Part shown: one piece after another, positions 7,890 to 16,467 of the stretch
Layout of the letters: every line of letters starts with the position of its first letter
Position numbering within the stretch: the stretch's first letter is position 1
NCBI GenBank assembly: GCA_017436525.1
Contig: JAFSCX010000006.1
Coordinates: forward strand, 1-63,486
Direction of reading: 5' to 3'
Origin: Clostridia bacterium
Lineage (GTDB): Bacteria; Bacillota; Clostridia; Oscillospirales; QAKW01
DNA length: 63,486 nt
Made by a program: the position numbers and the translations under genes
Notes under the pieces: model-generated
Told to the model about the DNA's origin: nothing
Database searches by the model: none
What the model saw: only the letters and a program-made list of their open reading frames with translations

Positions 7890-8521
7890 TGGAAAAGTTG
7901 ATTCTTTTGATTATCGGAGTGGGCGTACTGTCCTACTTGGTCGGTAGTATCAATTGTTCGATTCTGATCTCCAGAATGCGGATGAATAAAGATGTGCGGG
8001 AATCCGGTTCCGGCAACGCCGGTGCTACCAATATGCTGCGTACCTTCGGGCCTAAGGCAGGGCTTATTACCATGCTGGGTGATTTTCTGAAAACGCTGAT
8101 TCCCTTGATTATTACCAAGCTGATTTTTGCAGATGAGCCATATTGGCAGGCGATGGTGGCTTTCAGCGGCTTTTGCTGCTCCATGGGCCATGCTTTTCCG
8201 ATCTATTTCGGATTCCGCGGCGGGAAGGCGGTTACAGTTGTCGCAATGGTGTTGTTTGTAGTGGATTGGCGATGCTTCGCTGTGGGGCTTTCGGTCTTTA
8301 TTCTCACTGTCGCGCTTACGCGCTATGTATCCCTTGCCTCCATCCTTGCAGGGCTTTCCGGGCCCATCACAATGTTCTTTATCTCTAAGAGATATCTGGC
8401 AAATCGATGGGTGGTTGTAGGATGTCTTTTTGCTCTCGCTATCATGATAATGATCCTTCATCGGGAAAATATCAAGCGATTGTTGAAGGGGGAAGAGCAT
8501 CGATTTTCGTTCAAAAAATAA
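7889..8521 (+). CDS. plsY: Acyl-phosphate:glycerol-3-phosphate acyltransferase PlsY
   Basis: PlsY is an integral membrane enzyme that acylates glycerol-3-phosphate from acyl-phosphate, the first step of phospholipid synthesis. The 210-residue protein has about five hydrophobic segments and the three conserved loops: VGSINCSILISR, SGNAGATNMLR and GHAFPIYFGFRGGKAV. TAATG couples it to der. A strong terminator follows 5 nt after its stop. Confidence 0.97.
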   Translation: MEKLILLIIGVGVLSYLVGSINCSILISRMRMNKDVRESGSGNAGATNMLRTFGPKAGLITMLGDFLKTLIPLIITKLIFADEPYWQAMVAFSGFCCSMGHAFPIYFGFRGGKAVTVVAMVLFVVDWRCFAVGLSVFILTVALTRYVSLASILAGLSGPITMFFISKRYLANRWVVVGCLFALAIMIMILHRENIKRLLKGEEHRFSFKK

Positions 8522-8526
8522 TGAAT

Positions 8527-8565
8527 AACGCTGCGAAACTTTTTTGGTTTCGCAGCGTTTTTTTG
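8527..8565 (+). terminator. Intrinsic terminator after plsY
   Basis: AACGCTGCGAAAC pairs perfectly with GTTTCGCAGCGTT around a TTTTTTG loop, followed by TTTTT. It closes the DUF512-der-plsY unit. Confidence 0.9.
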
Positions 8566-8574
8566 AGAAATATA

Positions 8575-8603
8575 TTGCGGAATAAGTCAATAAATGATAT
8601 AAT
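8575..8603 (+). promoter_or_regulatory. Promoter of the rnf operon
   Basis: TTGCGG (8575-8580) and TATAAT (8598-8603) are 17 nt apart, with the rnfC start 34 nt further on. The -10 box is perfect and the -35 box is partial. Confidence 0.75.
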
Positions 8604-8636
8604 ATATTATATTTTTCTATATAAAGGAGAAATAGG

Positions 8637-10514
8637 ATGAAAAAGATTTTTGGTTATTTCAAAAATCATCTTTTTTATGTGCAGTTATTTGCGTTGGCAA
8701 CGCTGATCTCTGCCTTTATTCCCGCTTTGAATCCTTTGATTGATTATGAAAGCGGTAAAAATCAAATGCTCTTTACCATTTTTGCGGATTTGGGGAACCT
8801 GGAGCGATATTTTGAGAGTATTTTAAGCTCCTTCAGCTTTTTTGGTGATATCTTATATGTTACCATGCTCTTTTTCTATGTTGGCTGGATTTGCTATCTT
8901 TGCGGTTTGATTTTGATTTGGTCGAAATCGGTAGGCGGTAAACGCTCTATCTTTATCGGTTCTTTGATTTTTATGGTAGTCTATCTTGCCGAGTTTTCGG
9001 TCTACTATAGTATCAATATTGAACTTTTGCATAATAGCGATGAATTAATCAATAGTGCTTCTGCTGTATGGACTCATATTCCTTTAGGGGTTTATTATCA
9101 TTTTGCGCTGGCTTTAGGCGTCTTTATCTTTTCTCTTTTGGCAAGTGAGATTGATTTCAGAGCAGTATGGTATGGCCTGCGATTGAATTGGATCCATCGG
9201 TTTGATGGCGGTGTCCATCCCACTTCCCATAAGAATACGCGCTCCATTCCTATTGAAAAGCTTCCTCCTCAAAAGGAAATGATCTATCCGCTGCTGCAGC
9301 ATATCGGTGCGATTTGTACTCCGCTTGTGAAGGTGGGGGACTATGTAAGGATGGGGCAGAAGATCGCAGATTCTGAATCTGCAGTATCGGTGCCGGTTCA
9401 TTCCACCGTATCGGGAACGGTAGTGAAAATCTGCGATTGGGATCATCCTACCGGCAATCGTATTCCGGCAATTATTGTGGAAAATGATTTTGAGGATAAT
9501 CGTGCTGAATGCTTCCAAGAGGGATCGGCCGATTATGAGGCGAAAACGCCTGATGAACTGATTGAAATTATCCGCGAAGCAGGAATCGTCGGGATGGGCG
9601 GTGCCGCCTTTCCTACCCATATTAAGCTTGCTTCGGCCGTTGGTAAAGTTGATACTGTCATTATCAATGCGGCGGAATGTGAGCCTTATCTTTCCAGCGA
9701 TCATCGCGAAATCTTGGAAAATATTGATGATTTGATGAACGGCTTGCGGCTTGTCCGATATATTATTGGCGCCCAAAGAATGTTTGTGGGAATCGAGAAT
9801 AATAAATCGGATGCCATTGCCTTGCTGCATAAGCGGCTGGCGAAAAGCCGCATTCGGCTTGTGATTTTGAAGACTAAATATCCTCAGGGCGGGGAAAAGC
9901 AGCTGATTCGCGCAGTAACAGGCCGCGTGGTACCTTCCGGTAAGCTGCCTGCCGATGTGGGCTGCTTAGTGCTGAATGTGGATACGGTTGTGGCAATTTA
10001 TCGCGCAGTAGTTGCCGGTGAGCCCTTGATGCGCCGAATTATCACGGTGGCCGGCCACGGCGTAGAAAGAGTAGGAAATGTAAGCGCTCGTATCGGCACC
10101 CCGTTTTCTGCAGTTTTAGATCATTTTGGCTATCTGCCTACTACGAAAAAACTGATTATGGGCGGTCCTATGATGGGAATTGCGCAATATTCCTTGGATG
10201 CGCCTGTCATTAAGAGCACTTCCGGTTTGCTTTGCTTTACCAAAGAGCAGCTTACGATGGATCGTGATGTGAGCTGTATTCGTTGCGGAAGCTGCGTTTC
10301 TGCCTGCCCCATGCGGCTGGTTCCCAGCTATATAGCGCAGTATGTGAAATCTGAGAATTTTGAAAAGGTAAATGAGCTCCATGCCGGAGATTGCATTGAG
10401 TGCGGATGCTGCTCCTTTACCTGCCCTGCTAAGATTCCGCTGATTCAGTACATTCGGATCGGTAAACAAAAGGTTCAAGAGATGAACCGTCAAACGGGAG
10501 GAAAACGCTCATGA
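8637..10514 (+). CDS. rnfC: RnfC subunit with an extra N-terminal four-helix membrane domain
   Basis: From residue 188 (FDGGVHPTSHKNTRSIPIEKLP) to the end this is a normal RnfC. It has the biotinyl/SLBB-like barrel, the NADH/FMN-binding core GIVGMGGAAFPTHIKL, and two 4Fe-4S motifs (CIRCGSCVSACP and CIECGCCSFTCP). RnfC is the soluble NADH-side subunit of the Rnf ferredoxin:NAD+ oxidoreductase that pumps Na+ or H+. RnfC proteins are normally about 440-510 residues; this one is 625. The additional 185 residues contain four likely membrane spans (about 12-31, 72-96, 105-127, 148-170) and match nothing I recognise. There is no internal start with a good ribosome site, so it looks like a real fusion. 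It overlaps rnfD by 4 nt. Confidence 0.93.
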   Translation: MKKIFGYFKNHLFYVQLFALATLISAFIPALNPLIDYESGKNQMLFTIFADLGNLERYFESILSSFSFFGDILYVTMLFFYVGWICYLCGLILIWSKSVGGKRSIFIGSLIFMVVYLAEFSVYYSINIELLHNSDELINSASAVWTHIPLGVYYHFALALGVFIFSLLASEIDFRAVWYGLRLNWIHRFDGGVHPTSHKNTRSIPIEKLPPQKEMIYPLLQHIGAICTPLVKVGDYVRMGQKIADSESAVSVPVHSTVSGTVVKICDWDHPTGNRIPAIIVENDFEDNRAECFQEGSADYEAKTPDELIEIIREAGIVGMGGAAFPTHIKLASAVGKVDTVIINAAECEPYLSSDHREILENIDDLMNGLRLVRYIIGAQRMFVGIENNKSDAIALLHKRLAKSRIRLVILKTKYPQGGEKQLIRAVTGRVVPSGKLPADVGCLVLNVDTVVAIYRAVVAGEPLMRRIITVAGHGVERVGNVSARIGTPFSAVLDHFGYLPTTKKLIMGGPMMGIAQYSLDAPVIKSTSGLLCFTKEQLTMDRDVSCIRCGSCVSACPMRLVPSYIAQYVKSENFEKVNELHAGDCIECGCCSFTCPAKIPLIQYIRIGKQKVQEMNRQTGGKRS

Positions 10515-11500
10515 GTGAATTGATTGTATCCTCATCGCCCCATTCAAAGGATCATCGCAATATCAGCACGGTAATGGGCTGCGTAATTATTGCGTTGATC
10601 CCTGCGATGGTGGGGGCGGTTGTCTATTTTAAGTGGCGCGCATTGCTGATGATTTTGATCAGCGTGGTATCTTGCGTATTGATCGAATTCTTTCATAACC
10701 TGCTTTTTAAGCGGCCTCAATCCATCCACGATTGCTCTGCAATCGTTACAGGGATTCTCTTGGCCTTCAATCTGCCGGTTACCGCGCCCTTGTGGTTGCC
10801 GCCGATTGGCGCGCTCTTTGCCATTGCGGTCATTAAAATGCTTTATGGCGGGTTGGGCAAAAATATGTTTAATCCTGCTATTGCAGGGCGTATTTTCTTG
10901 TTTTTGTCCTTTTCAAATTATATGAGCGGCAATTGGATTTCGCCTTTTGATGCGGTCTCTACTGCTACACCCTTGCAATATCTTAAAAATATGAATGGTG
11001 AGCTGATTAATATTACCGATAAGTTTACCGTCGGTGATTGTTTCTTGGGAAATATCGGCGGTTGCTTGGGGGAAACCAGCGGGGCATTATTGCTTCTCGG
11101 CGGGATCTATCTCCTTTATAAGCGAATCATTACTTGGCATATTCCGGTCTCTTTTATCGGCACAGTGGCACTGATTACATTGATTTTCCCTCGTTATCAG
11201 GATATTTCCGCTTGGCAATATATGCTTTATCAGATCTGCAGCGGCGGGCTTTTCTTGGGTGCTTTCTTTATGGCCACCGATTATACAACCAGCCCGATTA
11301 CCCCGATGGGCCGCATTATTTACGGTATTGGCTGCGGGTTGCTAACGGTATTTATCCGTTATTTCGGCGGCTATCCGGAAGGGGTTTCTTTTGCTATTTT
11401 AATTATGAACTTCTTTGTGGGATTCATTGACCATAAGACAATTCCTAAGCAATTTGGAGGTGAGCGACATGGCCTTTGGCACAAAGCAACAAAAAAATGA
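10511..11500 (+). CDS. rnfD: RnfD membrane subunit
   Basis: RnfD is a polytopic flavoprotein of the Rnf complex that carries covalent FMN on a threonine. The 329-residue protein starts LIVSSSPHSKDHRNISTVM, a typical RnfD N-terminus. It has about nine hydrophobic segments and contains SAIVTGILLAFNLP and ATDYTTSPITPMGRIIYG. The FMN site is expected in the segment FDAVSTATPLQYLK. It overlaps rnfC by 4 nt and rnfG by 32 nt. Confidence 0.96.
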   Translation: MSELIVSSSPHSKDHRNISTVMGCVIIALIPAMVGAVVYFKWRALLMILISVVSCVLIEFFHNLLFKRPQSIHDCSAIVTGILLAFNLPVTAPLWLPPIGALFAIAVIKMLYGGLGKNMFNPAIAGRIFLFLSFSNYMSGNWISPFDAVSTATPLQYLKNMNGELINITDKFTVGDCFLGNIGGCLGETSGALLLLGGIYLLYKRIITWHIPVSFIGTVALITLIFPRYQDISAWQYMLYQICSGGLFLGAFFMATDYTTSPITPMGRIIYGIGCGLLTVFIRYFGGYPEGVSFAILIMNFFVGFIDHKTIPKQFGGERHGLWHKATKK

Positions 11501-12083
11501 TTTCTTCCGTTTGTCGCTCACTCTTTTCGCTATTACAGCTCTTGTAGCTGCAGTTTTGGCTTTGGCAAATTATTTTACAGCCCCAATTATCGAACGCGCC
11601 GCAAAGGAGCGGCTGAATACATCTCTTTCAAAGCTGATCAGTGAAGCAGATTCTTTTGAAGAAATGCCTGCATTTCCAAAGGAGATTACGGCCGGTGGGG
11701 TATCGGTTCCTGTAGATGCAGTCTATGAGGCAAAGGACAGTGCAGGTACTTTTCTCGGCTTTTGCGTTCATGTGGCGCCTTCCGGTTATTCGGATGTGAT
11801 CGATATGATTGTGGCCATCGATCAGGCGGGAGCGGTTAGGGATGTGGAGATTCTTTCCATTTCCGATACGCCGGGAATTGGATTAAAGGTAAAGAACGAT
11901 CAGGAATTTCAAAAAAGTGTGTTGGGGCTTAGTGAGGTGGCTGCGATTGTAAAAAATCCTCCGGCCTCAAAGACGCAGGTTCAGGTGATTGCCGGTGCTA
12001 CAATATCTTCTTCCGCTTATATCAGCGGGGTGAACGCGGCGATTGATGTTGCTTCTCAATTGATGGGGGAGGTGGTTTCGTGA
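11469..12083 (+). CDS. rnfG: RnfG flavin-carrying subunit
   Basis: RnfG has one N-terminal membrane helix (about residues 14-38) and a soluble domain on the outer face that carries FMN bound to a threonine. The flavinylation motif is AGATISS, and it follows DTPGIGLKVKN as in other RnfG proteins. The product has 204 residues. I place the start at 11469, where GGAGGTGAG lies upstream, so 32 nt overlap the end of rnfD in another frame. The stop shares GTGA with rnfE. Confidence 0.95.
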   Translation: MAFGTKQQKNDFFRLSLTLFAITALVAAVLALANYFTAPIIERAAKERLNTSLSKLISEADSFEEMPAFPKEITAGGVSVPVDAVYEAKDSAGTFLGFCVHVAPSGYSDVIDMIVAIDQAGAVRDVEILSISDTPGIGLKVKNDQEFQKSVLGLSEVAAIVKNPPASKTQVQVIAGATISSSAYISGVNAAIDVASQLMGEVVS

Positions 12084-12706
12084 GTGATAAGATGAGAATC
12101 AGAGACTTTTTCAAATCAGGGGTAATCACTGATAATCCGGTATTGATTCAGCTTTTAGGCATGTGCCCCACGCTTGCGACTACAACGACCTTGATCAATG
12201 GAATCGGCATGGGCCTTTCTGCAACATTTGTTTTGATATGCTCCAATCTTTTGATCTCTCTTTTGAGAAAAATCATTCCGCAAAAGATTCGAATTGCGGC
12301 TTATATCGTGATTATTGCAGGGTTTGTTACCTTGGTGGATATGTTGCTGGAAGCATATTTCAATAGCATTTATAACGCCCTTGGAGTTTTTATTCCTTTG
12401 ATTGTAGTAAATTGCATTATTTTGGCGAGAGCTGAAAGCTTTGCTTCCAAGAATAAGGTATTGCCGAGCTTTTTTGATGGCCTTTCCATGGGGCTTGGGT
12501 TCACCTTTGCCCTTTGCATTTTAGGTGCGATTCGAGAAATTTTGGGAAGCGGGACCATTTTAGGGTTTGCTCTTTTCGGCGGGGTGGCGCCTCTTTCCAT
12601 TATGGCGCAGCCTGCAGGCGGATTTCTTACCCTTGGCTTTTTGATTGCGGCGGCTCAATTTATGGTTGAGCGCAAGAGGGGAGGGGCAGAAGATGCAGAC
12701 AATTAA
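12080..12706 (+). CDS. rnfE: RnfE membrane subunit
   Basis: This 208-residue, six-helix protein belongs to the RnfA/RnfE/NqrD family. Its N-terminal block is FKSGVITDNPVLIQLLGMCPTLATTT, and its mirror-symmetric halves contribute to ion and electron transfer across the membrane. The start is GTG within GTGA, overlapping the rnfG stop, and GGGGGAGGTGG lies upstream. It overlaps rnfA by 14 nt. Confidence 0.95.
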   Translation: MSDKMRIRDFFKSGVITDNPVLIQLLGMCPTLATTTTLINGIGMGLSATFVLICSNLLISLLRKIIPQKIRIAAYIVIIAGFVTLVDMLLEAYFNSIYNALGVFIPLIVVNCIILARAESFASKNKVLPSFFDGLSMGLGFTFALCILGAIREILGSGTILGFALFGGVAPLSIMAQPAGGFLTLGFLIAAAQFMVERKRGGAEDADN

Positions 12707-13289
12707 TCTTGGCACAATTATTGCTTTTGCAATCAATGCGATTTTAATTGAAAATATTGTGCTCACCCAATTTATGGGTTGTTGCCCCTTCTTCGGTGTA
12801 TCCAAAAAAAGCGATACCGCTCTTGGAATGGGGATGGCCGTTACCTTCATAATGGCTCTTTCTTCCGTTGTTACCCATTGGATTTATCAATTGATTTTGG
12901 TTCCTTTTGACTTGGAATATTTGCAAACGATTGCATTTATTTTGGTCATTGCCGCTCTTGTGCAATTGGTTGAAATGGCTCTTCGCAAGTTGGTGCCCGC
13001 TCTATATAATGCTTTGGGGATTTATCTGCCTCTCATTACCACCAACTGCGCAGTCCTCGGCATTTGTCTGACTAATGTTCAGGATGGATATAATTTCCTT
13101 GTTTCCTTCTTGAATTCTGTCTTTACAGCCATTGGGTTTACCCTTGCAATTTGGATCTTCTCATTAGTCCGTATGCGGATGGATGAGGTGTGCGAAGTGC
13201 CGAAACCTTTTCAAGGATTTCCCATTGCTCTGATTACTGCAGCAGTGCTTTCCTTTGGATTTTTAGGCTTCAACGGCTTGTCTTTATAA
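12693..13289 (+). CDS. rnfA: RnfA membrane subunit
   Basis: RnfA is the inverted-topology partner of RnfE. It contains AILIENIVLTQFMGCCPFFGVSKK and LYNALGIYLPLITTNCAVLG, the family signatures, and six hydrophobic segments over 198 residues. The ATG at 12693 has GAGGGG upstream; an ATG 16 codons earlier would extend the overlap with rnfE without a ribosome site. Confidence 0.96.
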   Translation: MQTINLGTIIAFAINAILIENIVLTQFMGCCPFFGVSKKSDTALGMGMAVTFIMALSSVVTHWIYQLILVPFDLEYLQTIAFILVIAALVQLVEMALRKLVPALYNALGIYLPLITTNCAVLGICLTNVQDGYNFLVSFLNSVFTAIGFTLAIWIFSLVRMRMDEVCEVPKPFQGFPIALITAAVLSFGFLGFNGLSL

Positions 13290-13305
13290 GGAAAGGAGGC
13301 TTATT

Positions 13306-14106
13306 ATGTGGATCGACATCTTAAAAGCATTTCTTGCCTTAGGGATTTTGGGGCTGATTTTTGGCGGCGCTTTGAGCATTGCGGGTAATATCTTTTTTGT
13401 GAAAGAAGATTCTCGAAAAGAAGAGATTATGAAAATTCTACCCGGTGCAAACTGCGGTGGTTGCGGCTATGCCGGATGTGCCGGGTATGCGGATGCAATT
13501 ATTGCAGGGCAGGCAGCTTCCAATCTTTGCGCGGCAGCGAAAAAAGATGGCGCAGATGCCATTGCCGAGATCATGGGAGCAGATCGTGTAGAATTTATTC
13601 CTATGGTTGCTCATATCCGTTGCCACGGCACCAATGATTTTGCCAATAAGAAATATATCTATTACGGCATGAATGATTGTGTGGCGGCCAATCGATTGTT
13701 GGGCGGCTATATGACTTGCCAATATGGATGCTTAGGCTTTGGTAATTGCTTAAAAAAATGCCCGTTGGGCGCGATATCTATTGAAAACGGCGTCGCTGTG
13801 GTGGATCGTAATCTTTGCATCGGCTGCGGTGCTTGCTTGGAGGCTTGCCCTAAAGGGGTAATCGAGCTTTTGCCTAAAGATAGTAAAATCATGGTAAATT
13901 GCTCCAGCAAAGATAAAGGCCCGCGAACGCGCGAAGCCTGCAATACCGGATGTATCGGATGCAAGATCTGCCAAAAGAATTGTCCGGAGGGTGCAATTCG
14001 GGTGGAAGGAAATGTTTCTATTATTGATTATGAAAAATGCATTGGATGCGGAATCTGCGCTGAAAAGTGCCCCCGCAAAATTATTGATATTACAATATCT
14101 GAATAA
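13306..14106 (+). CDS. rnfB: RnfB ferredoxin-like subunit
   Basis: RnfB accepts electrons from reduced ferredoxin. The 266-residue protein has one N-terminal membrane helix, then the Fe-S domain with NCGGCGYAGCAGYA. Further 4Fe-4S motifs follow: CQYGCLGFGNCLKKCP, CIGCGACLEACP, CIGCKICQKNCP and CIGCGICAEKCP. The large number of clusters is usual for clostridial RnfB. AAAGGAGG precedes the ATG. It ends the rnfCDGEAB operon, which is the clostridial gene order. Confidence 0.97.
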   Translation: MWIDILKAFLALGILGLIFGGALSIAGNIFFVKEDSRKEEIMKILPGANCGGCGYAGCAGYADAIIAGQAASNLCAAAKKDGADAIAEIMGADRVEFIPMVAHIRCHGTNDFANKKYIYYGMNDCVAANRLLGGYMTCQYGCLGFGNCLKKCPLGAISIENGVAVVDRNLCIGCGACLEACPKGVIELLPKDSKIMVNCSSKDKGPRTREACNTGCIGCKICQKNCPEGAIRVEGNVSIIDYEKCIGCGICAEKCPRKIIDITISE

Positions 14107-14140
14107 AAGAAGTCTCTGCAATTTGCAGAGACTTCTTTTA
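14106..14140. terminator. Bidirectional terminator between rnfB and ldh
   Basis: AAAAGAAGTCTCTGCA and its near-exact complement form a stem of about 16 bp with T-runs on both strands. It serves the converging rnf and eno-ldh transcripts. Confidence 0.9.
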
Positions 14141-15067
14141 TTATAGCATGGATTTTAGATGGTCGGCGGCATTGACCAAATGACGCTGTTCCTCCTCGTT
14201 GAGATTAAAATCCAAAATTTGTTCTACGCCGTTTTTCCCGAGTATGGCGGGAAGGCTCATATAGATTCCATGAAGATCATAATGACCATCTACCAATACA
14301 GAAAGGGGCAGGACAGAATGCTGATCCTTTACAATACATTCCACAATTCGCCCTACCGCTTTTGCAATGCCATAATAAGTGGCGCCCTTTCCCTCGATAA
14401 TTCGATAAGCACTGTTTACCACCTGCTCGGTAATATCTGATTTCATGGCATCAAAATGCAGATTCTCTCGCAGTTTGCAAAAATCATCCAAATCAATTCC
14501 CGAAATATTTGCGCTGCTCCATACCGCAAATTCTTCATCCCCATGTTCACCGATAATAAAGGCATGGACATTGCGGATATCCACAGAGAGATGCTCGCCT
14601 AATAAATATTTTAAGCGCGCCGTATCCAATACGGTCCCGCTGCCGATAACCCGCTCTGCAGGAAAGCCTGAAGCAGTATAGACCATCTGGGTTAATACAT
14701 CTACAGGATTAGAAACCACAATCAAGATGCAATCTTTATTATAAGGGAGCAGCTGCTCAACGATGCTATTGATAATGACGCGATTGCGATCTAAGAGTTG
14801 CGGACGGGTCTCTCCCGGTTGTTGATTGGCACCTGCAGCGATGATAATGATTCCGCAATCGGAAAGGTCCTTATAATCGCCTGCATAAATTTGCATCGGT
14901 TCCGAATAGGCAAGGCCATGGTTTAGGTCCATCGCCTCACCTATCGCCTTATCTTGATTGATATCAATCAAGACCATATCTGAGAAAAGCTGCCTTCCTA
15001 AAAGATCAAAGGCAATGGAAGAGCCTACATATCCGCAGCCGATAATGCCGATTTTTTTAAGATTCAT
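14141..15067 (-). CDS. ldh: L-lactate dehydrogenase
   Basis: The 308-residue enzyme reduces pyruvate to L-lactate with NADH. It shows the Rossmann motif GIIGCGYVGSS, the active-site histidine in IGEHGDEE, and GANQQPGETRPQLLDRN. The glutamine before the PGE loop is the substrate-specificity residue of lactate rather than malate dehydrogenases. It lies 12 nt downstream of eno, so enolase and lactate formation share a transcript, fitting a fermentative organism. Confidence 0.93.
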   Translation of the reverse strand: MNLKKIGIIGCGYVGSSIAFDLLGRQLFSDMVLIDINQDKAIGEAMDLNHGLAYSEPMQIYAGDYKDLSDCGIIIIAAGANQQPGETRPQLLDRNRVIINSIVEQLLPYNKDCILIVVSNPVDVLTQMVYTASGFPAERVIGSGTVLDTARLKYLLGEHLSVDIRNVHAFIIGEHGDEEFAVWSSANISGIDLDDFCKLRENLHFDAMKSDITEQVVNSAYRIIEGKGATYYGIAKAVGRIVECIVKDQHSVLPLSVLVDGHYDLHGIYMSLPAILGKNGVEQILDFNLNEEEQRHLVNAADHLKSML

Positions 15068-15079
15068 GAGTCTCTCCCA

Positions 15080-16351
15080 TCATAGAAAGGCGGCGAGGCC
15101 CGGATAATAGCTGTGGATCCCCACAATGGATTCAATTCCGAGCAGTCGGTTATACTTTGTAATACGCTCGCTTCTTGAAAGAGCACCGGTTTTGATCTGC
15201 CCTGCATTGACAGCAACTGCAAGATCTGCGATAAAGGGATCTGCTGTTTCTCCGCTGCGATGAGAGATAATGGTTTTATAACCATTATTTTTAGCCATTC
15301 TGATGGTTTGAAGGGTTTCACTTAAGGTCCCGATTTGATTGAGCTTGATCAGGATGGCGTTGCCGCTTTTTTTAGCGATTCCCTTTTGAAGGCGATCACT
15401 GTTGGTGGCGAAAAGATCATCGCCAACAATTTGTATGCCTGTGCGTTTGGAAATTTCGGAAAAGCCCTCAAAATCATCATCGCTTAAGGGATCTTCCAAA
15501 GAGATGATGGGGTATTTTTGGACCATATCTTCAAAATAGCGGATCAATTCATCTTGCGAAAAGGTCTTTCCCGATTTTGGCTGGCGATATCCTTCGGCGG
15601 TTTTCCATTCCGAAGCGGCGGCATCCAAAGCGATTGCAATATCATGCTCCGGCTCCAAGCCCGCTCTTTCTATTGCCCGCAGAAGGAGATGAAGCGCCTG
15701 CTCATCACTCTCGAGGTTTGGCGAAAATCCACCCTCATCTCCAACGGCGGTATTGAGCCCTGATTCCTGAAGAATATGCTTGAGGCTATGGTAGACATTG
15801 GCGCTCATTTCCATCGCCTTGCTGAAAGAAGGTGCCCCGATGGGCACAATCATAAATTCCTGAATCTCAAGATTATTGTTGGCATGAGCACCGCCATTCA
15901 AGATATTCAGCATCGGCACCGGCATTGTCATGGCAGCAGCTCCGCCCAGATACCGATATAAGGGAAGGCCGCAGGCTGCTGCGGCAGTTCTTGCAACGGC
16001 TAAAGAGACTGAAAGAATGGCGTTGGCGCCTAAATGTTCTTTATTGGGCGTGTTGTCTAATTGAATCATGGTATGGTCGATGGCGGTTTGATCAAAGACA
16101 TCAAAGCCTTCCAACCCATCGTTAATAATTGTATTTACATTAGCGATTGCCTTGAATACACTCTTTCCGCCGTAGATATTGGCTTCATCTCGCAGCTCTA
16201 CTGCTTCATATTGACCGGTAGAGGCGCCGCTTGGTACGGCCGCCGAGGCGGTTACTCCGTTTTCCAGCAATACTTGGGTTTCGATGGTGGGATTGCCGCG
16301 TGAATCAAAAATCTGGCGTGCAAAAATTTGCTTGATTTTGGTTTGCTTCAT
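15080..16351 (-). CDS. eno: Enolase
   Basis: Enolase converts 2-phosphoglycerate to phosphoenolpyruvate. The 423-residue product begins IKQIFARQIFDSRGNPT and contains SGASTGQYEAVELRD, the metal ligands around ISLEDPLSDDD, VGDDLFATN and LIKLNQIGTLSET, all canonical. The start at 16351 is supported by GGAGGAATATCC upstream. Enolase usually follows gpmI in Firmicutes; here it is separated from pgk-tpiA-gpmI and placed before ldh. Confidence 0.97.
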   Translation of the reverse strand: MKQTKIKQIFARQIFDSRGNPTIETQVLLENGVTASAAVPSGASTGQYEAVELRDEANIYGGKSVFKAIANVNTIINDGLEGFDVFDQTAIDHTMIQLDNTPNKEHLGANAILSVSLAVARTAAAACGLPLYRYLGGAAAMTMPVPMLNILNGGAHANNNLEIQEFMIVPIGAPSFSKAMEMSANVYHSLKHILQESGLNTAVGDEGGFSPNLESDEQALHLLLRAIERAGLEPEHDIAIALDAAASEWKTAEGYRQPKSGKTFSQDELIRYFEDMVQKYPIISLEDPLSDDDFEGFSEISKRTGIQIVGDDLFATNSDRLQKGIAKKSGNAILIKLNQIGTLSETLQTIRMAKNNGYKTIISHRSGETADPFIADLAVAVNAGQIKTGALSRSERITKYNRLLGIESIVGIHSYYPGLAAFL

Positions 16352-16467
16352 GGATATTCCTCCTTTTTGATTGATGATAGTATGCACCAAACGGAAATAA
16401 ATCATTCCTTTTGTTCTATTCGAGAAGGATTGCAAATAAAATAGAAGCAAAGGGAGGGACAACTATC

